NCBI GenBank assembly: GCA_942491115.1
Contig: CALNZV010000001.1
Span: 434,001 to 498,000 of the forward strand
Direction of reading: 5' to 3'
Length of the DNA: 64,000 nucleotides
DNA from: CALNZV01 sp942491115
Lineage (GTDB): Bacteria > Desulfobacterota > Desulfobacteria > Desulfobacterales > UBA5852
Of the stretch, positions 16,937-26,130 are shown one piece after another. A program made the translations under genes and the position numbers. Position 1 is the first letter of the stretch, and the number at the start of each line of letters is the position of its first letter. The notes below the pieces were generated by a model. It was not told where the DNA came from. It saw only the letters and a list, made by a program, of their open reading frames with translations, and made no database searches.

Positions 16937-17230
16937 TCAACGGTCGGATGATTTGTTCCCGTATTTGCGCTTCTTTTGATGGAGCCGTTTCCTGCGGGAC
17001 CAGCGCTCCAAAAACCCCATGGTGCCCGAGGCATAGGCCCTGTCCATGACTTCCTCCCTCACCTTGAGGCCGTCTTCTCCCTTGACCGCATCGCGAAGGC
17101 ACTCGGTCTTGCAGTGGCAGGGCATGCAGCTCTCCGGGGACTGCCTCAGACCGTCTTCGGTGAGGGGAAAGACGCAGTCCAGCTTTCCATAACAATAGGG
17201 TTTCTCGCCGCGCTCGTTCATAGACGTCAT
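16937..17230 (-). CDS. Small Cys-rich conserved protein
   Basis: The 97-residue protein has two Cys pairs, PYCYGKLDCVFP near the N terminus and ESCMPCHCKTECL near residue 35, an arrangement that could hold a metal or iron-sulfur cluster, followed by a basic tail (WSRRKRLHQKKRKYG). No enzyme family was recognised. Of several ATG codons the one at 17230 is preferred because GGAG is 6 bases upstream. It sits 10 bases before pgk and 67 bases after radC on the same strand, so it belongs to the gyrA-to-pgk transcript. A redox or zinc-binding role is only a guess. Confidence 0.65.
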   Translation of the reverse strand: MTSMNERGEKPYCYGKLDCVFPLTEDGLRQSPESCMPCHCKTECLRDAVKGEDGLKVREEVMDRAYASGTMGFLERWSRRKRLHQKKRKYGNKSSDR

Positions 17231-17297
17231 CATAATCTCCATTCGCGGGTTCTGCAACGGCCTTGGAGACTGAGGGTGCGAGGCCTACCCGAACGGA

Positions 17298-18017
17298 CTA
17301 AAACCATTGTTGAATCTCACGCCTGATGTCGGCCATGCCGCCCTGGTCGGCGAAGCTGTAATACCCCGTCGTGCCGATGATCAAATGCTCGTGAACCGCA
17401 ATGCCCATGACGGCGCAGGCCGCCATCAGCCGTCGGGTGATAAGGGTGTCCTCGGGGGAGGGCGTCGGGTCGCCCGACGGGTGGTTGTGAGCGAATATCA
17501 GAGCCGCTGCACGATGATCCAAGGCTTCCCTGATGATTTCCCGGGGGTAGACGCTGGTGGCGGTGAGGGTTCCCTCGAAGAGGCTTTTGATCCCGAGAAC
17601 ACGGTTCTTGGCATCGAGGAAAAGGACCAGGAACTGCTCTCGGGATTGTCCATGGAGGAGATGCCGCAGATAGTTGAAAAGCGTCCCCGCATTTCGAACC
17701 ACGGGTTTTTCCGCAAGTTTTTCTTCCAGATAGCGGTCCGCGGCGGCCTTGACGAGTTTGATGCCCAGAAGGTTCCTGGGACCGACGCCGGCAATATCGG
17801 CGAGCTCCCGGGGCGAGGCCTCGAAGACCCGGTGGAGCGAACCGAACCGTTTCAGGGCGGCCTTGGCGGCGGGCTTGCAGTCTTTTCGAGGGGTGCCCAG
17901 GCTGAGGAGCAGTTCCACCACCTCGTAGTCATGAAAGCCCGACAGGCCCGCCGATAGGAATCGATCCCTCAGCCGCGATCGATGTCCAGCGCCTTTGTGG
18001 TCGCTGCTGTCTGCCAA
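17298..18017 (-). CDS. radC: RadC family JAB-domain protein
   Basis: The 239-residue protein has the RadC layout: an N-terminal helix-hairpin-helix region (ELADIAGVGPRNLLGIKLV, residues 66-84) and a C-terminal JAB/MPN domain with FLDAKNRVLGIKSLFEGTL and the metal motif LIFAHNHPSGDPTPSPED, His-x-His...Asp. The domain resembles zinc isopeptidases, but the biological role of RadC proteins is unresolved; the early link to DNA repair was withdrawn for E. coli. It lies between gpsA and the small Cys protein on the minus strand. Confidence 0.92.
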   Translation of the reverse strand: MADSSDHKGAGHRSRLRDRFLSAGLSGFHDYEVVELLLSLGTPRKDCKPAAKAALKRFGSLHRVFEASPRELADIAGVGPRNLLGIKLVKAAADRYLEEKLAEKPVVRNAGTLFNYLRHLLHGQSREQFLVLFLDAKNRVLGIKSLFEGTLTATSVYPREIIREALDHRAAALIFAHNHPSGDPTPSPEDTLITRRLMAACAVMGIAVHEHLIIGTTGYYSFADQGGMADIRREIQQWF

Positions 18018-18075
18018 GAAACACCTCCCTGGTGGGGGGCCCTGTGGTGGGCAGCGGAGAACCGGCGGCGGACGG

Positions 18076-19101
18076 CTACTCCAGCTCCGGCTTCAAGTCT
18101 CGGGTCATGAGTCGAAACACCGCATCCTTGGGATCCGCTTTTTCATAGAGAATACGGTAAACCTCTTCGCAGATGGGCATTTCCACACCGAGCTTTCGGG
18201 AGAGATTGTATACCGATTTGGCTGTTTTCACCCCTTCGGCCACCATTCTCATCTCTCCAAGGATGGTCTCCAGGGACAATCCTTCCCCTAGTTTTTTTCC
18301 GACGGTATGGTTTCGGCTGAGAGATCCGGTGCAGGTAAGAATGAGATCCCCGACACCGGCGATGCCGGCCAGGGTTCTTGGATCCGCACCCATACCGCCG
18401 CCCAGACGCTGCAATTCTGCCAATCCTCTTGAGATAAGGGCGGCGCGGGTATTGAGCCCCAGGCCAAGCCCGTCCACCACTCCGGCGGCAAGCGCAATGA
18501 CATTTTTCACCGCACCACCGAGTTCCACGCCGACCACGTCGGTGTTGGTATAGACCCTGAAGAAAGGTGTGGAAAAAACACTCTGAACCCATTCGGCCAC
18601 GTCCAGGTCCTGGCAGGCGACGGTGACGACCGTCGGTGCTTTTTGCGCCACCTCTTTGGCAAAACTCGGACCGGACAGGGCTGCCAATCGATCGGACGAC
18701 AGGGAGGGAATCACCTCGGTCAGCACCCCGGACATGGTCAGGTGGGTCTGGTTTTCGATGCCCTTCGAGGCGGTAACCACGACGGTACCGGAATCGATCA
18801 CTCCCTCCAGCCGGCCCCCCATCTGACGCATAAGGTGGGATGGCACCACGATGAGGAGCATATCCTTGTCCGCGGCCACAGCCGACAGATCGGTGGAGGG
18901 AGTCAATCGCCGGGACAGGGAAACCCCTGGAAGAAAGATGCGATTTTCCCGATGGTTGTCGATTTGGCGGCAGACCTCGGTTTCGAATACCCACAGATCG
19001 ACACCGTAGCCTTTGTCGGCCAACAGGTTGGCCAGGGCCGTTCCCCAACTTCCCGCTCCAACGACCCCAATGCGGGCGCTTTCATGTGTGGCGAGTTTCA
19101 T
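18076..19101 (-). CDS. gpsA: Glycerol-3-phosphate dehydrogenase [NAD(P)+]
   Basis: The 341-residue protein has a Rossmann signature at the N terminus (IGVVGAGSWGTALANLLAD), ASKGIENQTHLTMS near residue 118 and the substrate-binding C-terminal helical domain with ELGGAVKNVIALAAGVVDG near residue 197, containing the catalytic Lys. It reduces dihydroxyacetone phosphate to sn-glycerol 3-phosphate for phospholipid synthesis. It lies 69 bases after gyrA and 58 before radC on the same strand. Length is normal and all key residues are present. Confidence 0.96.
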   Translation of the reverse strand: MKLATHESARIGVVGAGSWGTALANLLADKGYGVDLWVFETEVCRQIDNHRENRIFLPGVSLSRRLTPSTDLSAVAADKDMLLIVVPSHLMRQMGGRLEGVIDSGTVVVTASKGIENQTHLTMSGVLTEVIPSLSSDRLAALSGPSFAKEVAQKAPTVVTVACQDLDVAEWVQSVFSTPFFRVYTNTDVVGVELGGAVKNVIALAAGVVDGLGLGLNTRAALISRGLAELQRLGGGMGADPRTLAGIAGVGDLILTCTGSLSRNHTVGKKLGEGLSLETILGEMRMVAEGVKTAKSVYNLSRKLGVEMPICEEVYRILYEKADPKDAVFRLMTRDLKPELE

Positions 19102-19170
19102 CGATCAACGCCTCTCTTACAGGGACCCCGCCGCCTCCCGACGGCAGAGAATCCACAGTTGGGCAGTGCC

Positions 19171-21627
19171 CTACCCGTCGTCCTCCAGGCTCTCCTCTTC
19201 AATGTCGTCCTTTTCGGACAGGCGCACGGCCGCTGCCACCGATTCCACCGCTTCCATTCCGATCAGTTTAACCCCCTGGGTATTGCGACTGATGACGGAG
19301 ATGTCGGCGATGGCGATACGGATCATTCGGCCGGTGTTGGTTATCAGCATGGTGTCGTCGGATTCTTCCACCAGAAGAATCGAAACCACACGGCCGTTGC
19401 GCTCGCTGGTCTTGATGGTGATGACTCCCTTGCCACCCCGTCGTTGGACCGGATACTCGTCGATGGACGTCCGTTTTCCGAAGCCGTTCTCCGTGACCGT
19501 CAGGAGGGTTTTTCCATGGCTCATGACCTCCATTCCGACGGTAAAATCACCCGGAGCAAGACGGATACCCCGCACCCCCCTGGAAACACGTCCTGAAGGC
19601 CTGATTTCCGATTCGGGAAAACGGATGGATTTGCCGTTGGCCGTGCTCAGGAAGACATTGAACGCCCCGTCGGTAATCCGGGAGCAGATGAGTTCGTCGC
19701 CGGGCACCAGGTTAAGGGCAATGATGCCCCCGACTCTGGGGCGGCTGAAGGCCATGAGGTCGGTTTTCTTGATCAGGCCCTTCCGGGTTGCCATCATTAC
19801 GAAGTAGCCGGGTTCGAATGCCGGGACGTTGAGCACCGTGGTCAGTTTCTCGCCGGAGTCGAAATCGAGCATATTCACAATGGCCTTGCCTCGGCTTGTT
19901 CGGCCGGACTGGGGAATGTCGTACACCTTTGCCCAGTAGACTTTGCCCATGTTGGTAAAGAATAGGAAGGTGTCGTGGGTGGAGGCCACCCAGAGGTCCT
20001 GAACAAAATCCTCGTCCCGGGTGGTCATGGCGGTTTTCCCCCGGCCGCCCCGGTGCTGGGCGTTATACTCCGTCATCGGGGTTCGCTTGATATACCCCTG
20101 ACGGGAGAGAGTCACCGCCATATCTTCCTCGACGATCATGTCCTCCAGGGTGATCTCTCTGGACGCCTCGACGATCATGGAGCGCCGACGGTCTCCATAT
20201 TCATTCTGAATGCCGGTGAGCTCCTCCTTGATGATGTCCAGCACCAGGCGTTCGCTGCTCAAAATCTCCCTGTATCTGGAGATGTCTTTCAGGATGTTTT
20301 GATACTCTTCCAGAATTTTCTCCCGCTCCAAACCCGTGAGACGCTGGAGGCGCATATCGAGAATCGCCTGGGCCTGAATGTCGCTGAGGGCAAAGGTCTC
20401 GGTCAGTTTTGCCTTCGCCTCGGCCGGCGATGTCGATGCGCGGATCATCGCAACCACGTCGTCCAAGTGTTCAAGGGCGATTTTCAGACCCTCGAGGATA
20501 TGGGCGCGCTCCTCGGCTTTTCTGAGATCGTATCGGGTGCGCCGGATGACAATTTCCTTCCGGTGGAGCACGAAATGACTGAGAATCTCCTTGAGGCTGA
20601 GCAGTTCGGGTCTGTTGTTGACGACCGCCAGGAATATGATGCCGAAGCTGTTGGCCAGACGGGTGTGCTTATAAAGCTGGTTGATGACGACCTCTGCATA
20701 AGCGTCCCTTTTCAAACCGATGGCGATGCGCATGCCGTCCTTGTCCGATTCGTCCCGAACAAACCGGATCCCTTCGATGACCTTGTTGCGGATCAGTTCG
20801 GCAATTTTCTCGATCAGGCGCGCCTTGTTGATCTGATAGGGCAGCTCGGTGACGACAATGGTTTCGTATTCAGATCCCTTGTCTTTTTCCACGTCGACCT
20901 TGCCGCGCACCCGAATGATGCCCCGGCCGGTCTCATAGGCTTCCCGGATGCCATCGGTGCCATGAATGATGCCGCCGGTCGGGAAATCAGGTCCGGGAAT
21001 GAGCGCCATGAGCTCCGATAGGGTGATGTCCGGATGATCGATAAGGGCCTTGATCCCCTCGATCACCTCGTTCAGGTTGTGGGGGGGGATGTTGGTGGCC
21101 ATGCCCACGGCAATGCCGGCGGAGCCGTTGATGAGGAGGCTGGGGATTTTTGCCGGAAGCACCACCGGCTCTTCGAGGGACTCGTCATAGTTGGGGACGA
21201 AATCAACGGTCTCCTTTTCAAGGTCCGAGAGCATCTCATGGGCCAGCTTCATCATCCGGACTTCGGTGTACCGCATGGCCGCAGGCGGATCACCGTCCAC
21301 CGAGCCAAAGTTTCCCTGTCCGTCCACCAGGGGGTATCGCATACTGAACGTCTGGGCCAGACGAACGATGGTGTCGTATACGGCCGCATCTCCGTGGGGA
21401 TGATATTTACCGATCACATCGCCGACGATACGGGCGGATTTCTTGTAGGGCTTGTTGAAATCGTTTTTCAGGTCCTGCATGGCGAAGAGCACTCGCCGGT
21501 GGACCGGTTTGAGGCCGTCTCTCACATCGGGAAGCGCCCTGCCGATGATGACGCTCATGGCATAGTCCAAATAGGACTTCTTCATTTCGGCTTCGATACT
21601 GATTCCAGGGGGTGTTTCTAGTTCCAT
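19171..21627 (-). CDS. gyrA: DNA gyrase subunit A
   Basis: The 818-residue protein has the GyrA/ParC breakage-reunion domain: YLDYAMSVIIGRALPDVRDG at the N terminus, the quinolone-resistance region HPHGDAAVYDTIVRLAQTFS, and AMRYTEVRM with the catalytic Tyr that bonds to DNA. The C-terminal half is a six-bladed beta-pinwheel; its YPVQRRGGKGVITIK contains the GyrA box, which separates GyrA from ParC. With GyrB it introduces negative supercoils. It heads the probable operon gyrA-gpsA-radC-Cys protein-pgk-TVP38. GyrB is not in the window. Confidence 0.97.
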   Translation of the reverse strand: MELETPPGISIEAEMKKSYLDYAMSVIIGRALPDVRDGLKPVHRRVLFAMQDLKNDFNKPYKKSARIVGDVIGKYHPHGDAAVYDTIVRLAQTFSMRYPLVDGQGNFGSVDGDPPAAMRYTEVRMMKLAHEMLSDLEKETVDFVPNYDESLEEPVVLPAKIPSLLINGSAGIAVGMATNIPPHNLNEVIEGIKALIDHPDITLSELMALIPGPDFPTGGIIHGTDGIREAYETGRGIIRVRGKVDVEKDKGSEYETIVVTELPYQINKARLIEKIAELIRNKVIEGIRFVRDESDKDGMRIAIGLKRDAYAEVVINQLYKHTRLANSFGIIFLAVVNNRPELLSLKEILSHFVLHRKEIVIRRTRYDLRKAEERAHILEGLKIALEHLDDVVAMIRASTSPAEAKAKLTETFALSDIQAQAILDMRLQRLTGLEREKILEEYQNILKDISRYREILSSERLVLDIIKEELTGIQNEYGDRRRSMIVEASREITLEDMIVEEDMAVTLSRQGYIKRTPMTEYNAQHRGGRGKTAMTTRDEDFVQDLWVASTHDTFLFFTNMGKVYWAKVYDIPQSGRTSRGKAIVNMLDFDSGEKLTTVLNVPAFEPGYFVMMATRKGLIKKTDLMAFSRPRVGGIIALNLVPGDELICSRITDGAFNVFLSTANGKSIRFPESEIRPSGRVSRGVRGIRLAPGDFTVGMEVMSHGKTLLTVTENGFGKRTSIDEYPVQRRGGKGVITIKTSERNGRVVSILLVEESDDTMLITNTGRMIRIAIADISVISRNTQGVKLIGMEAVESVAAAVRLSEKDDIEEESLEDDG

Positions 21628-21708
21628 ATCTACCTGTTCCTAGCGTGTGGTTTCAGATGCATGGGCTCTTCAAACGGCATGCCGCCGTCCGCATCGGACA
21701 GACGGACC

Positions 21709-22785
21709 CTATGGCGACGTTGGTTCGGACGATTGCTGATAGCTCGAATGGTACATATCCGTAAGCGTTAGAAAGGCGGTGACCACCAGAGGGCCATAAA
21801 TGATACCCAGAATGCCGAAAAGCCTCAGACCCCCGAGAATGGACAGAAAGACCAGAAGCGTGTGCATCTGAACCTGGGATCCGACCAGTTTGGGCTTCAA
21901 GACATACTCGACACTGAAAGATACCACGGCCCAAAAGGCAATGAAGAAGCAGCCGGCGCCCCAGTTGCCCTTCAGCATCAGAAAAACAGCGGCCGGTAAA
22001 ATGACGAATCCGATGCCGACAATGGGCAAAAACGCCAGCAGTCCCATAATCACGCCCCAGAGGATGGGAGACTTAAGCCCGAAGACGGCAAATAGGCCGC
22101 CGCCGAGAATCCCCTGAACGATCCCTCCCAGGCCGTTTCCTATCAGAATGGCGCCGGCCATGTCCTTGAACTTCCGGATCAGCTGATCGTCCTGGTCATT
22201 GGGCAGCGGAGACAAATCGGTCAGAAAATCCAGCAGCCGCCGGCCGTCCATCAGCAGATAGAAGGCAATGATCAGCATGAAGAAGAAATGGGCTAGAAAT
22301 CGGAGAATATTGGTCGCCACCGTGTTGGCCTGTCGGTAGAGGTAATATCCCACGGTCTTTCCCAACTCCGACAACGCCCGGTTGATGTCCGCTCCGGTGA
22401 CATTCAAGCCGAAGCCGTCAAGGAGCCGGTTGAGCCTCTCGAGGAGCATATTGTCGGAAAACAGCTGCTGCACCTGGGTGTTGACAGCCGTATTCCTGCC
22501 CATCTCATAGAGCTCCAGCGCTTCCCCAGCCAGAATGCCCACGACAAAAGAAATCGGCACGAAAACAACGATGAACACGATGGCACAGGTGACCAACGAC
22601 GCCGCCGGAGCGGGAATTTTCCGGCAAAACCACCGGTATAGCGGGTTGAACAGTCCGGTCACCACCGCAGCCATTGCGATGGTGGACAAAAACGGCCAAA
22701 ATAGCCAGCCGATCAGTACCATCGACATCAGAAAATACAGCAGAAAAGCCCAGAGGACGACCCCCCGGGAATGATTGGCCTTCAT
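21709..22785 (-). CDS. AI-2E family membrane transporter
   Basis: The 358-residue protein has the AI-2E layout: two N-terminal hydrophobic hairpins (residues 9-45), a third at 60-85, a long soluble loop, and five further segments including GNGLGGIVQGILGGGLFAVF and the signature ILGIIYGPLVVTAFLTL. The family includes the autoinducer-2 exporter TqsA but also sodium/proton exchangers, so the substrate is not known. The start ATG lies in tgaaggccaatcattcc sequence near 22785. It is upstream of gyrA by 81 bases on the same strand and may be cotranscribed. Confidence 0.9.
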   Translation of the reverse strand: MKANHSRGVVLWAFLLYFLMSMVLIGWLFWPFLSTIAMAAVVTGLFNPLYRWFCRKIPAPAASLVTCAIVFIVVFVPISFVVGILAGEALELYEMGRNTAVNTQVQQLFSDNMLLERLNRLLDGFGLNVTGADINRALSELGKTVGYYLYRQANTVATNILRFLAHFFFMLIIAFYLLMDGRRLLDFLTDLSPLPNDQDDQLIRKFKDMAGAILIGNGLGGIVQGILGGGLFAVFGLKSPILWGVIMGLLAFLPIVGIGFVILPAAVFLMLKGNWGAGCFFIAFWAVVSFSVEYVLKPKLVGSQVQMHTLLVFLSILGGLRLFGILGIIYGPLVVTAFLTLTDMYHSSYQQSSEPTSP

Positions 22786-22970
22786 TGTTTGCCCTGGATG
22801 CTTCTGGAGACTCTGTGACTACCGCCCTGTCAGGGACCCGGCATCACGCTGAAGGGACGACCGTATCGGAACCGTTCCATAGGATCGAAAACCGGGGCCG
22901 GCGACGGCAGTCCCACCACTTCCAGCAGGTTTCCGTTGCCGCCAGCCAGGGCGATCGTTGCTGGTCAGTT

Positions 22971-23017
22971 GAAAAAGCCACGGTACTAGACGCCTTGACG
23001 CTAGGCAGTACCGTGGC
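22971..23017 (-). terminator. Rho-independent terminator
   Basis: GCCACGGTACT and AGTACCGTGGC form a perfect 11-bp stem (22977-22987 with 23007-23017). Read on the minus strand the stem is followed at once by TTTTTC. It stands 31 bases after the stop of the small membrane protein gene, and so ends the transcript from the thiolase and that gene. Confidence 0.85.
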
Positions 23018-23048
23018 CGCAATAGGCTTACCGCACTGGACGGCTGAA

Positions 23049-23237
23049 TTATCGGCTGATGAACGAGCCGAACAGTAAAAGAAGAATCACCTGATAGATG
23101 AATACAATCTCGTAGGAGCCCCCGGTCAGGGCGTAGACGATACCGCCGCCGACAATAGCGGGAACGCCGCAAAAAACCATGATGCCCAACTTTCTTGCGA
23201 TGCCCATTCTGTTCTTTTTCCTTGGGTTCGGATCCAT
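23049..23237 (-). CDS. Small membrane protein (two hydrophobic segments)
   Basis: The product is 62 residues from the ATG at 23237, or 52 from an ATG at 23207 (MGIARKLGIMVFCG) that has AAGGA upstream. It has a basic N terminus followed by hydrophobic segments at about residues 18-38 and 42-60, ending LLLLFGSFISR. It is not recognised; it resembles the many short DUF3098-like membrane proteins. It lies 129 bases after the thiolase gene on the same strand and just before a strong terminator. Confidence 0.65.
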   Translation of the reverse strand: MDPNPRKKNRMGIARKLGIMVFCGVPAIVGGGIVYALTGGSYEIVFIYQVILLLLFGSFISR

Positions 23238-23366
23238 GCCGACACATTCGCCATCGCCCGACCGACGTGTGGTGGGTTACCGGGCAAATGGCTTCCCGTT
23301 AATCCAGTGACAGATACCAGAAAATGAATTTGCCGTAAAGAAAAACATGGGATCGAGGACGTCTGA

Positions 23367-24653
23367 TCAGCGTTCCACCGCCATTGCCATCCCCATTCCC
23401 CCGCCGATGCACATGGAGATCAATCCGGTGCCGTAGCCCTTGCGCTTCATATGGTGCATGGCGGTCACCATCTGCCTGGCCCCGGTGCACCCGATGGGAT
23501 GACCGATGGAGATACCGCTTCCCAACTCGTTGGGACGGTCCTCCGGAATTCCAAGCTCCCTGCAGCAGGCGATGGCCTGGGCGGCGAAGGCTTCGTTCAA
23601 CTCGATGGTATCGAGGTCGTTGATTGCCATGCCGGTCTGTTTGAGCACCTTTCTGACGGCAGGCACTGGGCCGAGCCCCATGTAGGCCGGATCAAGGCCG
23701 GCGCTGGCGAACGCCTTCACCTTGAGCACCGGTTCCAACCCCAGTTCCGCGGCCTTGTCGGCGGACATGACCAGCACGGCGGCGGCGGCATCGTTGATGC
23801 CGGAAGCGTTGCCGGCGGTGACGGTTCCGTCTTTTTTAAATACCGGTCTGAGGGCCCCCATCTTATCGGCGTTGGTGTCCATGGGACGCTCGTCCGTATC
23901 CACGATGACATCCCCTTTTCGACTGCTGATGGTCACCGGCACGATTTCCTCTTTGAACCAGCCCTCACTGATCGCCTTTCGAGCCCTCAAGTGACTGAGG
24001 GCCCCCAGTTCATCCTGTTCCCTTCGGCCGATGCCGTAAAGCGCGGCAATGTTTTCAGCCGTCACCCCCATATGATAACCGTAAAAAATCTCGTAGAGGC
24101 CGTCGAAGACGACGAGGTCCTGAACCGCCCCCGCTCCGCTCACTTCGAGCCGGTATCCCCACCGGGCGTTGGGAAGGGACATGGGTACCGCCGTCATGTT
24201 CTCCTGTCCTCCGGCCACCACCACATCGGCTTGACCGGCCACGATGCTGGCGGCAGCCAGGGCAATGGCCTTCAAGCCGGATCCGCAAACCTTGTTGATG
24301 GTAAATCCGGCGGTCTCCTTGGGATATCCCGCCCGAATCATGGCCTGCCGTGCCGGATTTTGACCCTGACCGGCCAGAAGAACATTGCCCATGATCACTT
24401 CGTCGACCACAATCGGCCGGGCATCGACATCCCAGGCCTGAAATTCCTCTTCGAGATCGGTAAGGCCGTGGTTGCCGAGGGTATCAGGGGCTACGGACAT
24501 CATTGCGTCGCTGGGAACCGGTTTCAAGCCGGCCTTTTTGAGGACATCCCTCAATACCCAGGTGCCGAGGTCCACGGCCGACACCTTCTGGAAAGCGCCG
24601 CCGAATGCACCCACCGCCGTTCTGGATCCGCTGATAATCACAACCTCTTTCAT
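23367..24653 (-). CDS. Acetyl-CoA C-acyltransferase (thiolase)
   Basis: The 428-residue protein has the thiolase landmarks in order: MKEVVIISGSRTAVGAFGGA, the nucleophile region INKVCGSGLKAIALAAA near residue 124, NEAFAAQ near 353, GHPIGCTGARQ near 384 and the catalytic Cys in GTGLISMCIGGGMGMA near 416. It condenses two acetyl-CoA or cleaves 3-ketoacyl-CoA. It is about 30 residues longer than the usual 393; the extra residues lie around 50-90 (DALGNHGLTDLEEEF region). No beta-oxidation partner is adjacent. The ATG start is family-conserved. Confidence 0.93.
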   Translation of the reverse strand: MKEVVIISGSRTAVGAFGGAFQKVSAVDLGTWVLRDVLKKAGLKPVPSDAMMSVAPDTLGNHGLTDLEEEFQAWDVDARPIVVDEVIMGNVLLAGQGQNPARQAMIRAGYPKETAGFTINKVCGSGLKAIALAAASIVAGQADVVVAGGQENMTAVPMSLPNARWGYRLEVSGAGAVQDLVVFDGLYEIFYGYHMGVTAENIAALYGIGRREQDELGALSHLRARKAISEGWFKEEIVPVTISSRKGDVIVDTDERPMDTNADKMGALRPVFKKDGTVTAGNASGINDAAAAVLVMSADKAAELGLEPVLKVKAFASAGLDPAYMGLGPVPAVRKVLKQTGMAINDLDTIELNEAFAAQAIACCRELGIPEDRPNELGSGISIGHPIGCTGARQMVTAMHHMKRKGYGTGLISMCIGGGMGMAMAVER

Positions 24654-24774
24654 AATGCCTCCATGTTGATTCCTTTTGGCTCAGGTCGTAAGGTGACGGC
24701 ACCGGCACAAACCGCGATGGGCGGTTTCCGTCCGGCCATCCACCTAAACCCAAGCGTAATGTAGGGGTCGAATC

Positions 24775-25575
24775 ATGTGTCTGATCGTCATTGCCAATCG
24801 ATGCCACCCCGATTATCCGCTAATTCTCGCTGCCAACCGGGATGAATTTTACGAGCGCCCGACCCGACCGGTGTCGCGATGGCCGGATGCTCCAGACGTC
24901 ATCGCAGGTCGGGACGAAAGAGGCGGCGGCACCTGGCTCGGAATGACCATCTCGGGGCGTCTGGCCGCCGTCACCAACTACAGGGATCCCCGTCGCCAAG
25001 CCCCTGATGCCCGATCCCGGGGGGAACTGGTGAAACACTTTCTGATGGGTGCGGACGACCCCGTGGATTACCTCGACGCCGTCCACCGGAACCAGGATGC
25101 CTATAACGGTTTTAACCTGATCACTGGAACCATCGATCGTCTCTACTATCTGTCCAACCGAGGGGGACCTATCATCCCACTGCCCACCGGTATCGTGGGG
25201 TTGTCCAATCACCTGATCGACACGCCCTGGCCGAAGGTAACCGCCATCAAGACGGCGGCACTGCGCCTGATCGAAAACGGCCACGCCCATCTTGCAGACC
25301 GATGGTTTGAATGCCTCGCGGACATCTCTCGCCCCCCGGACAAGGATCTTCCCGCCACCGGTGTGGGCCTGGAGACCGAGCGGATGCTCTCTCCGGTGTT
25401 CATCCATAGCGATGTCTATGGCACCCGGTCATCGGCCCTCATCACCGTTCATGCCTCCGGGCGAGTTCGATTCGTCGAGAAAACCCATGGCGTCGGCGGC
25501 GCCTCCGAAGGCATGACGGTTCAGGCCTGGCGTATCCCCGATGGACCCGCCGGATCACCCCCTCCGGTCCGTTGA
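24775..25575 (+). CDS. NRDE (TANGO2-like) family protein
   Basis: The 266-residue protein starts MCLIVIANRCHPDYPLILAA and NRDEFYERPTRP, the Asn-Arg-Asp-Glu motif that names the family, with Cys2 as the possible N-terminal nucleophile. It continues DVIAGRDERGGGTWLGMT and GRLAAVTNYRDP. The fold is of the N-terminal-nucleophile hydrolase type. Human TANGO2 is its relative, linked to heme trafficking and lipid metabolism; the bacterial role is unknown. Its last 21 bases overlap the CBS gene on the other strand, so the two genes converge. Confidence 0.9.
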   Translation: MCLIVIANRCHPDYPLILAANRDEFYERPTRPVSRWPDAPDVIAGRDERGGGTWLGMTISGRLAAVTNYRDPRRQAPDARSRGELVKHFLMGADDPVDYLDAVHRNQDAYNGFNLITGTIDRLYYLSNRGGPIIPLPTGIVGLSNHLIDTPWPKVTAIKTAALRLIENGHAHLADRWFECLADISRPPDKDLPATGVGLETERMLSPVFIHSDVYGTRSSALITVHASGRVRFVEKTHGVGGASEGMTVQAWRIPDGPAGSPPPVR

Positions 25576-26061
25576 CCGCCCGCCAGGATCGGCTTCTTCG
25601 GAAGGGGGCGCGCTGCCGGACAGGGTCCGCAACACATCCGCCTTCCCTACGATCCCCACGACCCGCTTGTTGTCGACCACCGGAAGGGTGTGAAATCCAT
25701 TTTCGACCATGAGGGTGGCCATCTCCTCCACGGTGGTGTCGGGGCCGACCGTTGCCGGTTTTCGGGTCATGGCGTCACCGACGGTGGTGGCGGCAATTTT
25801 CTTTAGCTCGTCATCCAGGTGCTTGGTGGAGGTTAGGGGAATAAAGCCGTCCAACAGGGTAAACAGTGAGGGCAGCCGAATGCGTTTTTGCTGAGCGATG
25901 AGATCGCTCTGGCAAAGAATACCCACCAGGGCCCCCGTTGCGTCGACCACCGGAAGCCCGTTGATCTGCCGGTTGAGCATGAGATCCGCCGCCTCTCCGA
26001 TCTCCGATTCAGGAGAGACAGTAATCACCTCCCGGGTCATGATGTCCTTGGCCTTGAGCAT
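25555..26061 (-). CDS. Tandem CBS-domain protein
   Basis: The 168-residue protein is two CBS domains and a short tail. The first (residues 1-60) begins MLKAKDIMTREVITVSPESE and has INGLPVVDATGALVGILC; the second (about 90-150) has VGDAMTRKPATVGPDTTVEE and FHTLPVVDNKRVVGIVGKAD. Such pairs bind adenosine nucleotides and act as sensors of energy state on other proteins. No enzyme domain is attached. It is the last gene of the der-rarA transcript on the minus strand, 69 bases after rarA. Confidence 0.92.
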   Translation of the reverse strand: MLKAKDIMTREVITVSPESEIGEAADLMLNRQINGLPVVDATGALVGILCQSDLIAQQKRIRLPSLFTLLDGFIPLTSTKHLDDELKKIAATTVGDAMTRKPATVGPDTTVEEMATLMVENGFHTLPVVDNKRVVGIVGKADVLRTLSGSAPPSEEADPGGRSTDRRG

Positions 26062-26130
26062 GGACCGCCTCCTTTTCCTTTGTGATCGGATCCCTCTTCA
26101 CCCATCGGGACACCGCGCCGCCCCTGGGAC

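Noticed and set aside
23451..24764. 437-codon frame on the plus strand opposite the thiolase
   Set aside because: It mirrors the thiolase gene codon for codon, a common artefact in GC-rich DNA, and has no recognisable product.
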